Notes under the pieces: model-generated
The model's input: the letters and a program-made list of their open reading frames with translations, nothing else
The model's database searches: none
Told to the model about the DNA's origin: nothing
Virus record (IMG/VR): IMGVR_UViG_3300010885_047207
Span: 1 to 22,978 of that record
DNA: 22,978 nt
Reading direction: 5' to 3' (one strand)
DNA from: a virus
Made by a program: the position numbers and the translations under genes
Shown here: in pieces, positions 16,901 through 22,978 of the stretch
How positions within the stretch are numbered: position 1 is the stretch's first letter
Layout: each line of letters begins with the position of its first letter

Positions 16901-17038
16901 AGGTGAATAATCAACATTAGTATTTTTTATGAAGTCTAGAAATGAAAGAGGCTGAGTGTTATCAATTGTTATAGTAGAATTACTATTTGTAATAGAATTC
17001 GATACTATACTAACACTAAACGAATTTTGACTGATCAT
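13985..17038 (-). CDS. Large baseplate-region structural protein in the T4 gp7 position (1017 aa)
   Basis: This is a very large protein placed two genes after gp6; T4 gp7 is of similar size and also follows gp6. Homology to gp7 is not visible to me by eye. The N-terminal 190 residues are helical (PLSFLDFIKN, EEYNNFYLFYLKQWADI, YVEKIRQIIIFYKEKREETKY, KGSALSIEKAIFEKIYNYI). The rest is rich in Tyr, Asn, Thr and short beta strands. No enzymatic motif or signal peptide is seen. The ATG lies 7 nt after an AATAAATA octamer, so it starts a new transcription block. Its stop overlaps the split PKD gene by ATGA. A baseplate wedge component is the best inference. Confidence 0.65.
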   Translation of the reverse strand: MISQNSFSVSIVSNSITNSNSTITIDNTQPLSFLDFIKNTNVDYSPEEYNNFYLFYLKQWADIKNTNNTSDIQVNFVDLYVEFLKTLILNYSTQQELRFMSTLDLADPVDLDIAIPIYVEKIRQIIIFYKEKREETKYIVDKTKIKGSALSIEKAIFEKIYNYIFSSEQQPQFSTLNLSLSTVVKEMKIDLEEFVDVYGNYFDLPRTNSESSPLRREEYTANINDIDVNLFFKEVLPQQVFKSKTFLVELPFAVNFAVTTDPICNPSDPLALINANTVCGLANSDIEFLRKQLISKYIGVDFYYFSTINGNNVYDRFIVAQNPTSNILNLQAADTATVEASLELKLLRNLGLFFKPDTQGIFKLNTSNYTYTIDKTKLEANKVYIFPDPNVYGNVSINKQPDYPLVFIHDYSKDIKNNTSGFASGDPKISNYEQTFTPYFTKQQTVDKKTVNEDSLNLNFSDLYNKGYITKVQYDVYGNEYALFKDELGHTFKSVEDNSGITTVLDLTLNGHSFFDAYEGYNFNYSTIGVQGDGAIRSGLTALTVNTITPPFTASRFSLSGNPYTLYFREFTPYQEIAAPARNITYTFKDAAGFTFQNNSLLPDPIHADNIADYPSAQPYYYETLIEGGVRQFQSYILRGYIAGNIDQSVFTLDVKYILSASQTTPYPQYSFKDYDCGYFTDVQGEIVNDNYYGDSYLYYDTVSDNSLTVISSLTGDNKLKTQALKRKLNGKLYVKNQRYSQSIPLSSALSSTFSKYTSAVKVEIYNKVKDFDIIYDTIICETDSYLVFDKINYQDDNFVTPMTKNTYFTRISSVAFNKFSNRFFNEKDRTITFCVVDQIVNNGGDLITTEYSVLLTEEKLLNPQTLQSEFDSLSGSNSKIILPTIYKYDIIDNSVLQVFPLLSDLQNTATALFSLRDYITPQFNINIVKIDKPIITHNSFNDLYKLTYTCTDSNNMVYVFDYSFEIKDNTVSFYDAKLYKTDKTVNTTGFYNSSMQYAVTGQIQGTPTTQNGAFII

Positions 17039-17045
17039 CCAATTA

Positions 17046-17053
17046 TATTTATT
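17046..17053 (-). promoter_or_regulatory. Late-type promoter octamer AATAAATA for the 1017-aa gene
   Basis: AATAAATA at 17053-17046 is followed by the 7-nt spacer TAATTGG and the ATG at 17038. The last base of the upstream TAA stop (17055-17053) is the first base of the octamer. Confidence 0.6.
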
Positions 17054-19170
17054 TAATTAAATAGATTCAAGCCAGTATATAATTGATTGGAGAGAATATT
17101 AGAGATAATTCCGTCAGGTTGCGACCAATTGGAGTATGAGCTAACATTTGCATTAAGTGTATTAGTTATATCATTATAATTTATAACATTATTAGTTATC
17201 GCTCCGTTAATAGTCGGGTTATGCTCGTAAAATAGATAATACGCTTCAAGGTTTGCTTTGGTTGTGCTATCAGGTAATACTAATCCCCAGCCCCATGTAC
17301 TATTATAGCTGCTTAATGTATATGTACCTATAGAACTATTAATAAGAGACGCGCTCAATGATGCAACAATAGGTAAATATGTATTTAACCGTGTAAATGT
17401 ACCACTATACTTTTCAAACGCTACTAAATCAATACCTGCTGTTATTATATAGTTAAGTGTTGATATTTCTTTACCTAGATTGGAGCCGTATATTTCTCTA
17501 TCTTGGTACCCATACGTTTTAAAATCATAATTATAGGAATCAGCAAATCCTTTTAGTCTATTAAAGTTAATAGAAAGCAAGTCGATAAGTCTCCCTATAT
17601 CAGCAGGGTATAAATAATTAGAATTATCAAATTGAACACCATTACTGCCAACCATTTTAATTAGAGACACAAGACTCTGTATACCAGCATAATCTAGTGT
17701 AGAGTTGTTATCAACAAAATTCTGTATTTTCTCGTACGTTCTCTTTCCCAATGTAGCTCCTATAGGAGATGAAAGATTACCTACAATACTACTCATAAAT
17801 ACATCAAATAAAACAGGATTATCTAAAAACAAAGGCTGCATAGCAATATCTTTAAATTGCTGAGTCATATCAATATCTTCACCTTTTTTTGCTACATTAT
17901 AGTAATCTCTTGAGTATAAGTTGAATAGGTTAGATGTTTTCTTTGTTGCGCTAAGTGCTGCCCCACCATTAATATTTAAATCAACAGATATAGCAACATT
18001 TTTAAACGCGTACGGTGCATAATACACATTGCTCTGATCTGTTGTTATACTTTTAGCACTAAGATTTACAACAACATACCCTCTATAGTATGAACCTGCC
18101 GTGGGTGTATCTGTACCGTAAGTTAAATAACTAGGATTACTAATAGAATCCCCCCCACTTAATAGTATATAAGGTTTAAAATATGTTATAGTTCCCTGCT
18201 TATTGGTGTAATTGCTTGTATCCTTTACTTTGGCTACAAATCCTATCTTTGTGTTACCGAATTTATTAGTACCTATAGGAAAAAGATCGGAAGTCATCCC
18301 CTCACTAGTTATACCGTTTGAGTTTATTGAAACAGTTTTAAAGTCGGTGTTCTCAATCACAGCAGCACTTATACCAACAGTAGAAGTATTAGTAAACTCT
18401 AACAACTGACCTGGCTGATACCCAAAAAATAAATTAACCTGCGGTTTTGGTGTATCACTCTTAAAATATACGTTTTGATAACCTGTTATACCACAAAAAA
18501 ATGCATTTGTATCGGTTATATCCGTATACACTATTGTATTACCTGATAATTTACAATAAATAGGTGTAGTTATAGTCTGAAAATCAGATATTTCAAAATA
18601 ATCTGTTAAACCATTCAATCCAACCTCATATTGATAAAAGGAAGAATATAGCTGCAAATGACCGTATGGTTGCTTATCTAAACCTAGAGTAAAATAATTA
18701 TCATCACTACCTGAACAAAAAGCTGTTATCGTCTTTTTATCATTAGCACCTGTTAGCTGCTGGTATGATACAGAATTGGTAACATATATGGGTTGACTTA
18801 TTTGACTTGATATTAAATTAAAGTTTAAAGGGTTATTAATACTAATATTAATACTATTAGGAATAAAATCATACACATCTACAATCTGGTGATAGGTGTT
18901 GATATAACACTGACCATCACCCGTGTAAAGAGAGCATGTAACCTTATAGTTACCAGCAGTTGTGTAAGCGTGCTTTGCGGTAACTGTTTCCATTATAGTA
19001 CCATCACCAAAATCCCAAACAACCCGCTGTGTAGAGAATATATGATCAGTTGTTTCTAATCTAGGTATAAAGGTAAAGGTAGCAAATGGTAGCGAATAAC
19101 CTGTAGTCTTTAATAGATTTTCATAATTATACGTGTCGAAATAGGCATAAACTGTATTAATATTACTCAT
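17053..19170 (-). CDS. Baseplate-region structural protein with PKD domain (705 aa)
   Basis: Residues of about 28-100 are a clear PKD domain: the core VVWDFGDGT at 50-58, then KHAYTTAGNYKVTCSLYTGDG, which is the H-x-Y-x-x-x-G-x-Y signature. PKD domains are Ig-like and usually mediate protein or surface contacts. The C-terminal third is more helical (DYAGIQSLVSLIKMV, YPADIGRLIDLLSINFNRLKG) and may pack in the wedge. The ATG overlaps the end of the gp6-type gene by 8 nt, so production is coupled to the wedge protein. The likely role is a wedge or peripheral baseplate component. I cannot assign a T4 gene number. Confidence 0.75.
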   Translation of the reverse strand: MSNINTVYAYFDTYNYENLLKTTGYSLPFATFTFIPRLETTDHIFSTQRVVWDFGDGTIMETVTAKHAYTTAGNYKVTCSLYTGDGQCYINTYHQIVDVYDFIPNSINISINNPLNFNLISSQISQPIYVTNSVSYQQLTGANDKKTITAFCSGSDDNYFTLGLDKQPYGHLQLYSSFYQYEVGLNGLTDYFEISDFQTITTPIYCKLSGNTIVYTDITDTNAFFCGITGYQNVYFKSDTPKPQVNLFFGYQPGQLLEFTNTSTVGISAAVIENTDFKTVSINSNGITSEGMTSDLFPIGTNKFGNTKIGFVAKVKDTSNYTNKQGTITYFKPYILLSGGDSISNPSYLTYGTDTPTAGSYYRGYVVVNLSAKSITTDQSNVYYAPYAFKNVAISVDLNINGGAALSATKKTSNLFNLYSRDYYNVAKKGEDIDMTQQFKDIAMQPLFLDNPVLFDVFMSSIVGNLSSPIGATLGKRTYEKIQNFVDNNSTLDYAGIQSLVSLIKMVGSNGVQFDNSNYLYPADIGRLIDLLSINFNRLKGFADSYNYDFKTYGYQDREIYGSNLGKEISTLNYIITAGIDLVAFEKYSGTFTRLNTYLPIVASLSASLINSSIGTYTLSSYNSTWGWGLVLPDSTTKANLEAYYLFYEHNPTINGAITNNVINYNDITNTLNANVSSYSNWSQPDGIISNILSNQLYTGLNLFN

Positions 19171-20968
19171 CTTCTATAATTATTTTATTAGTTAGGTTAG
19201 ATATTTCATAGAAATACGCATACATAAAGCTATCTAATGTGTAATTTTGTGTTATAAAGGTTACATCATCTTGTTCATATAATGGGTTCCATACAACATA
19301 GTTAATCTGTGGTGATTCGTAGCCCGTATCTGAACGTCTTGTAGTAACACGCTTAACCCCTACAATATTAAGTATATCGTTAGTAATTTCATTGAGATTG
19401 ACAGTATCACCAAGCTGTATATTGGAAAAATATGTTTTAAATATGTTTAAAATTTGTCCCTTTAGTGAGGCGCTATTGATACGTGTATTAATATCACGCT
19501 TTATAACCAAATAAGTATTATCCTTGAGAGATACAGACTCTACTTCACCGATAATCTGTAATCCAAAGCTAAAAGCTTTATATATTGGATCCATACATAC
19601 TATCGATTGTGTAATATCTTTCTTTAAATTACACTCATTAATCAATAATTGCTTTTGCGATGCATTTAAGTAGTTAGGTGTGCGTTCGTTTAAGATAGTA
19701 GATATTTTCGGTACAGTAAACACATAAACGCTATTAAAGTTTGTTGAAGGAGCAAAAAATACCTGATTAAATAATACCCTACAGTCTTCATTTGGTCTAT
19801 TAAGACCTATTTTATAAAAATAAGCAAGATACTTTGATGTAAATTCTTCATTAGACAGAATATTAACTGACTTTATAATATTATTATAATTTTTAGTAAT
19901 AAACGATTTATAGTCACTCTGCGTCACAAGCCTATCCTGAGTAGTAAACATTTTAGGCGCGTTTTGTTTTATCTGTTCTGCAGTTTCAGCATCAGTAATA
20001 GGCGATGACTTGCTATTATTATTAGGAAATAGATGTACAAGATCAGTTCCTGTAATAAGTCTGGTTTGATTATCGTATATATACTGTGTTATATCAATAA
20101 ATGATGCAGAACTATATAGGTTTATTTTTTGTGTTTTAAGAACGCCTGCTCCTATCTCACCTGTAGCTCCATCTGAAAGTATGTAAAACACTTTTACTTG
20201 CTCACCTACTTTAAGTGATTTTCCTGTAACATCATTACCGAATTTAAACTCGTAGTTACCATTTTCGTTAAGTCTCTTTTCATATTTTCTAGCATTTGCT
20301 GTTTCAAGATAAAGAGAAGAGGTTTCCTGCCACTCATACCACTTATTATCAGCATTACTAAGTACAAATACTGTAAAGCTGTTATCTGCGATAAAGTTTG
20401 CGTTATTTACACCAATAGTATTAACAAGTATATACGTTTCAAAATTCTCACCCACTCCTGCATACGTAGGAGCCTCTATAATATTGCCCTGCATTAGTGT
20501 ATTATTGTTAATGTAGAGAGTTTCTGTACCTGTTGTTGTTTTTTCAAACGAAATATCTTTTATAGTTGTATACGGAATGCCGTTTGCATTAATAAATGAA
20601 AATCGTGGTAAGAGGTAGGTATTTTGTGCGAGTCCTGAGTCTGCTGATAGGCTTAGAGCGACTAAAGATGTTTGTTTACCTAATGGCTTATACCCAAGTA
20701 ATGAAACGAGCCTGTTTATATTTTCATATAAAGATGCTGTAGTAAAATTACTCTCTGTTGATGTGCTGTTTAGATAAAAAATTAATACATGATACATGTA
20801 TGCTACAATATCAATAAAAGCGTTAATATTAGATCCTTCAAAGTTTTGATCTCTAAAGACCTGATTTTCATTTAATCTAGCTATGATTAAATTCTTAAGG
20901 GTTTCAGCCTCAAACGCGGTATAAGCGTCTTTAGGTAGGTTAAATTCGGTAAAGTTATTAATATTCAT
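19163..20968 (-). CDS. 6: Baseplate wedge protein, gp6/baseplate-J family (601 aa)
   Basis: The N-terminal region (ETLKNLIIARLNEN, SNINAFIDIVAYMYHVLIFYLN) matches the helical start of gp6-type wedge proteins. Residues 242-260 (FKFGNDVTGKSLKVGEQVK) with SDGATGEIGAG form the conserved core. NAPKMFTTQDRLVTQSDYKS (336-355) is the hallmark baseplate-J motif. The length is slightly below T4 gp6 (660 aa). In T4, gp6 dimers form the inner ring that ties the wedges together. The start overlaps the gp25-type stop by ATGA and the end overlaps the PKD gene, so three wedge-region proteins are coupled. Confidence 0.9.
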   Translation of the reverse strand: MNINNFTEFNLPKDAYTAFEAETLKNLIIARLNENQVFRDQNFEGSNINAFIDIVAYMYHVLIFYLNSTSTESNFTTASLYENINRLVSLLGYKPLGKQTSLVALSLSADSGLAQNTYLLPRFSFINANGIPYTTIKDISFEKTTTGTETLYINNNTLMQGNIIEAPTYAGVGENFETYILVNTIGVNNANFIADNSFTVFVLSNADNKWYEWQETSSLYLETANARKYEKRLNENGNYEFKFGNDVTGKSLKVGEQVKVFYILSDGATGEIGAGVLKTQKINLYSSASFIDITQYIYDNQTRLITGTDLVHLFPNNNSKSSPITDAETAEQIKQNAPKMFTTQDRLVTQSDYKSFITKNYNNIIKSVNILSNEEFTSKYLAYFYKIGLNRPNEDCRVLFNQVFFAPSTNFNSVYVFTVPKISTILNERTPNYLNASQKQLLINECNLKKDITQSIVCMDPIYKAFSFGLQIIGEVESVSLKDNTYLVIKRDINTRINSASLKGQILNIFKTYFSNIQLGDTVNLNEITNDILNIVGVKRVTTRRSDTGYESPQINYVVWNPLYEQDDVTFITQNYTLDSFMYAYFYEISNLTNKIIIEDE

Positions 20969-21453
20969 ACAAAAGTATAGCCATCAGTATTTAAGACACC
21001 CTTCAAGCTTAGACCTTGGATATTAAGTGAAGGTATAGATAAGCTTATTGTTATATTATACTGTAGATCATCTATATTAGCGAGAACATCGAGTTGATCT
21101 AATACAATACGTGGCTCAAGACTTGTTAATCCTTCATAAAGATCAGTACCTAAAAAGAAGGCTCTACTCTCTGATATAGTTTCAAATAAATATCCCCTCA
21201 AGTCTAATCCAAACCTCGGATTAAGTAATTTTTCACCAGGTGATGTTGTAAGGATATTTTTTACAGAGTTAATTATAGAACCTGCATCGTAAATAGATTT
21301 TAAATCGTTTTTTTCGCTTTTTTTGTGTAACTGAGGATTATCTGTAAAGTGAGGTATAAGATCAAAACCAATATCTTTATATAGGTAACCATCATTTACA
21401 GTTGTATCCAGTGGTGATACTGGTCTTTTTACGTTTAATTTAATTGCAGCCAT
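20965..21453 (-). CDS. 25: Baseplate wedge protein, GPW/gp25 family (162 aa)
   Basis: The family pattern is plain: YKDIGFDL (25-32), a helix SIINSVKNILTT, then SPGEKLLNPRFGLDLRGYLFE (71-91) and the conserved EPRI tetrad at 113-116 before two beta strands. In T4-like baseplates gp25 sits at the wedge-sheath junction and starts sheath assembly. Adjacency of gp25 and gp6 is common outside T4 itself. The N-terminus overlaps the 62-aa gene by 14 nt, and no promoter octamer precedes it, so it belongs to the block starting at 21628. Confidence 0.9.
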   Translation of the reverse strand: MAAIKLNVKRPVSPLDTTVNDGYLYKDIGFDLIPHFTDNPQLHKKSEKNDLKSIYDAGSIINSVKNILTTSPGEKLLNPRFGLDLRGYLFETISESRAFFLGTDLYEGLTSLEPRIVLDQLDVLANIDDLQYNITISLSIPSLNIQGLSLKGVLNTDGYTFV

Positions 21454-21628
21454 ATTGATATAATAACTTTTCGTATAATCTGTTAAATGTTTTAGCTTCT
21501 TCCTCTTCGGAGGCGTTAATACGAAGTGCGGTTAAATACTTTTTAGCTTTTCCAATAGAATCAGAACACCCTACTTTTTTACCTGTATTTCTTTTATAAA
21601 CACATTTACCTTTTCGTATGTATGGCAT
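21440..21628 (-). CDS. Small basic Cys-containing protein (62 aa)
   Basis: MPYIRKGKCVYKRNTGKKVGC opens the protein with C9 and C21 about a basic turn, followed by a helical region (IGKAKKYLTALRIN, EEEEAKTFNRLYEKLLYQ) and a terminal C61. The C-x11-C loop with flanking Lys/Arg looks like a small metal- or disulphide-stabilised knuckle. I recall similar KGKCVY...GKKVGC openings in small marine-phage proteins but know no function for them. Its ATG lies 5 nt after a CTTAAATA octamer, and it overlaps gp25 by 14 nt, so it leads the gp25-gp6-PKD block. Confidence 0.75.
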   Translation of the reverse strand: MPYIRKGKCVYKRNTGKKVGCSDSIGKAKKYLTALRINASEEEEAKTFNRLYEKLLYQYGCN

Positions 21629-21633
21629 ATTAA

Positions 21634-21641
21634 TATTTAAG
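21634..21641 (-). promoter_or_regulatory. Late-type promoter octamer CTTAAATA leading the gp25-gp6 block
   Basis: CTTAAATA at 21641-21634 is followed by the 5-nt spacer TTAAT and the ATG at 21628. It is the only such element upstream of the four overlapping genes that end at 17053. Confidence 0.55.
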
Positions 21642-21662
21642 GTTATGTATCAGTATCCTTCA

Positions 21663-21938
21663 TTACCAGTTACGACACGACCAGTACCCAGCTGTTGTTT
21701 TATCTTTCTTTTGACTACACTTGTGTCTTGCTCTAAAAGATTTTCTTTTTTTAGGGTTCGACTTTTTAATGCGTAAGTTTGGATCGCCGTAATGTACACG
21801 TTTATAACCGGTTTTTGTTTTTACACATCTCATATATTTTTTATCACTACGTGTAGACGACTGTTGACCTGTTACCTTTGTACATTTACCACCACTTGCC
21901 TCTGTTAGTATTTGTTCAACTAAAATATCAAATTCCAT
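21663..21938 (-). CDS. Small Lys/Arg-rich Cys/His protein (91 aa)
   Basis: The N-terminal helix MEFDILVEQILTEA is followed by a very basic domain. It holds C19, C38, C74 and C88 with H49 and H72, and ends in KSFRARHKCS...YWSCRNW. Four Cys plus two His suggest zinc binding, and the charge suggests contact with nucleic acid or an acidic virion surface. The RARHKC...YWSC ending looks like a domain I recall from large marine phages, without known function. Its ATG lies 5 nt after ATTAAATA, and a divergent gene starts 32 bp away. Confidence 0.75.
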   Translation of the reverse strand: MEFDILVEQILTEASGGKCTKVTGQQSSTRSDKKYMRCVKTKTGYKRVHYGDPNLRIKKSNPKKRKSFRARHKCSQKKDKTTAGYWSCRNW

Positions 21939-21943
21939 GTAAA

Positions 21944-21951
21944 TATTTAAT
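21944..21951 (-). promoter_or_regulatory. Late-type promoter octamer ATTAAATA (minus member of a divergent pair)
   Basis: ATTAAATA at 21951-21944 is followed by the 5-nt spacer TTTAC and the ATG at 21938. It stands 5 bp from the plus-strand octamer at 21957-21964. Confidence 0.65.
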
Positions 21952-21956
21952 CAGAG

Positions 21957-21964
21957 CATAAATA
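21957..21964 (+). promoter_or_regulatory. Late-type promoter octamer CATAAATA (plus member of a divergent pair)
   Basis: CATAAATA is followed by the 5-nt spacer GATAT and the ATG at 21970. The octamer and spacing match those at 50-63, which also face a divergent partner. Confidence 0.65.
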
Positions 21965-21969
21965 GATAT

Positions 21970-22554
21970 ATGGCAAAAAAGTATCTAATGCTCGTCGAAG
22001 ATTATATGAGACGGTTTGAACGTGGTGGATTCCTCGTAGGTGACATCTTTAAGTTTGATGGTAAATTTAAATCTTCCGACGCTTATAAAGCTCTAGGTCA
22101 AAATACAAAAGACTTAATCGACGATATGTTAGAAACAGGGCTTCATGTCCGTGTTGTTGGTATTAATGATACAAACGGTCAAAGATTTCCTGGTAATCCG
22201 CAAACATCAGATGCAAGTAGTGTTCAATTATCACTAGCTCTTGATAACGGTGGTGGTAGATATTCTCATTACGTGACAGTTTCACCTAGCTTAGGTCAAC
22301 CTGAGTCACATTATCCAAACTTACCACCTATTCCTGACGCTGTTATTAGAAAAAATAACGTTAATATTAAGCCAAAAGAGCTTGCCAAGCAAGACCATAT
22401 TTCTAATAAAACGGATAAGGGTGATGCTAAAAACACTGACACGGAAATAGCATTAGCTACAAAAAATACTGTTTTACCACACCAATCAACTTCGCCTTCA
22501 CCAGCAGTAGCTTCATACACCCACCAATACCTAGGTGATCTGGTGAAGGCTTAG
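21970..22554 (+). CDS. Hypothetical 194-aa protein, possibly structural
   Basis: The N-terminus MAKKYLMLVEDYMRRFERGGFL is helical and basic. It is followed by a domain of about 120 residues with beta strands (VGDIFKFDG, LHVRVVGIND, SVQLSLALDNGG, HYVTVSP) and a Pro-rich PNLPPIPDAV turn. The last 50 residues are a Lys/Asp/Thr/Ser-rich linker ending YTHQYLGDLVKA, like the flexible tails of scaffold- or capsid-associated proteins. No family is recognised. It has a late-type octamer 5 nt upstream, which argues for late expression. It converges on the clamp-loader gene, and its TAG stop overlaps that gene's TAA in TTAG. Confidence 0.75.
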   Translation: MAKKYLMLVEDYMRRFERGGFLVGDIFKFDGKFKSSDAYKALGQNTKDLIDDMLETGLHVRVVGINDTNGQRFPGNPQTSDASSVQLSLALDNGGGRYSHYVTVSPSLGQPESHYPNLPPIPDAVIRKNNVNIKPKELAKQDHISNKTDKGDAKNTDTEIALATKNTVLPHQSTSPSPAVASYTHQYLGDLVKA

Positions 22555-22978
22555 ACGATTCGTTCGAGAGTAATTAAACAAGCAAAGCAATTTATTTCAT
22601 GGTCTAAAATAAATGCAGCTTTCCAGAGATGATCTGCGATAACCGCAATCATCTCTTTCTTTTTACTATCCACTACATTAGCTGTATAGATATAGTTAAG
22701 AAAACTACGAAGCAGGCTATCATAGTCATTATAAAACCTGTCTTCGTTCTCAATAAGATATTTTCTCAATGTAATGGTATCTTTTTTCTTAATACCGTTA
22801 AAGATATTATCAAGAAGTTCTGTATCTACACTAATATTAGTAATACACAATACATTATTGATACAGTTCTTTTGAATCTCATTGATAGTCTTACGAAGAT
22901 CTGGAAAATTAGCTCTTACAAGCTCTACAAACTTCTTCTTCTGTAGATCATCAACCTCTATACCTTCTAACTTGAGAA
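22551..22978 (-). CDS. 44: Sliding-clamp loader small subunit, gp44 type (C-terminal part, partial)
   Basis: The frame is open without a stop from the right edge for about 141 codons, so the gene begins outside the window; a TTG at 22850 is internal. The visible part starts KLEGIEVDDLQKKKFVELVR, followed by ANFPDLRKTINEIQK. This matches the FPDxRxxI motif at the end of the AAA+ lid of T4 gp44 and RFC-type clamp loaders. The C-terminal collar follows: a helical run and MIAVIADHLWKAAFILDHEIN, then CFACLITLERI. In T4, gp44 with gp62 loads the gp45 clamp onto primer-template DNA. The ATPase motifs lie off the edge. A replication gene adjoining baseplate genes is unlike T4 order. Confidence 0.85.
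   Translation of the reverse strand, partial: LKLEGIEVDDLQKKKFVELVRANFPDLRKTINEIQKNCINNVLCITNISVDTELLDNIFNGIKKKDTITLRKYLIENEDRFYNDYDSLLRSFLNYIYTANVVDSKKKEMIAVIADHLWKAAFILDHEINCFACLITLERIV

Noticed and set aside
2964-20968. TGA reassigned to a sense codon across this phage
   Set aside because: TGA ends five other genes here, four of them in ATGA overlaps with a well-formed downstream gene, so the single mid-domain TGA at 13719 needs a local explanation.
22311-22520. 69-codon minus-strand frame opposite the 194-aa gene
   Set aside because: Antisense shadow of the plus-strand gene, which has a late-type promoter at the right spacing; no octamer precedes the minus frame.
22848-22850. TTG as the start of the minus-strand clamp-loader frame
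   Set aside because: The frame continues upstream without a stop to the edge and encodes conserved gp44 features such as FPDLRKTI, so the TTG is an internal Leu codon.
22629-22946. 105-codon plus-strand frame opposite gp44
   Set aside because: The minus strand here encodes the recognisable clamp-loader C-terminus, continuous to the window edge.
1-22978. tRNA genes, CRISPR arrays, insertion sequences, integrase or attachment sites
   Set aside because: Genes are packed with gaps of less than 50 bp; I saw no cloverleaf, spaced direct repeats, transposase or recombinase motifs.

Overview
The window is gene-dense, AT-rich DNA from the virion-structure region of a contractile-tailed phage of the T4 superfamily. 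Four anchors support this. They are a GPW/gp25-type baseplate wedge protein, a gp6/baseplate-J-type wedge protein, the C-terminal part of a gp44-type sliding-clamp-loader subunit, and octamers of the T4 late-promoter type (TATAAATA) in front of most gene blocks. No integrase, transposase, tRNA, rRNA or CRISPR array is visible, so this reads as a lytic phage genome. The host cannot be fixed from this sequence. Shine-Dalgarno motifs are largely absent before start codons.

Layout, left to right. At 1-30 a minus-strand gene starts and runs off the edge. Its promoter is palindromically paired with that of a plus-strand trio of small genes (64-1065), one of which encodes a membrane-anchored zinc-ribbon protein. 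From 1072 to 21938 everything is on the minus strand, so it is transcribed from high to low coordinates. The order of transcription is: two small Cys-rich basic proteins, gp25, gp6, a 705-aa PKD-domain protein, a 1017-aa protein in the T4 gp7 position, and a small PKD-like gene split by an in-frame TGA. Next come a 1101-aa LamG/beta-propeller protein, a 654-aa NHL-propeller protein, a short-fibre/collar-type protein, two fibres with related Mtd-type N-terminal modules, two tiny genes, a lectin-like protein and an Ig-domain tail protein. At 21970-22554 a plus-strand gene of unknown role converges on the gp44 clamp-loader gene, and their stop codons overlap.

The genes form short translationally coupled blocks (ATGA or 8-nt overlaps). 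Each block is usually preceded by an 8-bp late-promoter-like motif placed only 5-7 nt before the start codon. Because T4 late promoters are centred near -10, the predicted late mRNAs would have leaders of 0-2 nt. The baseplate genes at the right supply the wedge platform. The genes in the middle and left supply an unusually rich set of adhesive or host-contact folds (PKD, LamG, NHL propeller, collar, Mtd-N, L-type-lectin-like, Ig-like).

The best candidates for something undescribed are the fused promoter/start-codon signal, the palindromic divergent late promoter at 36-57, and the mid-domain TGA at 13719. There is no gene-free stretch longer than 300 bases.
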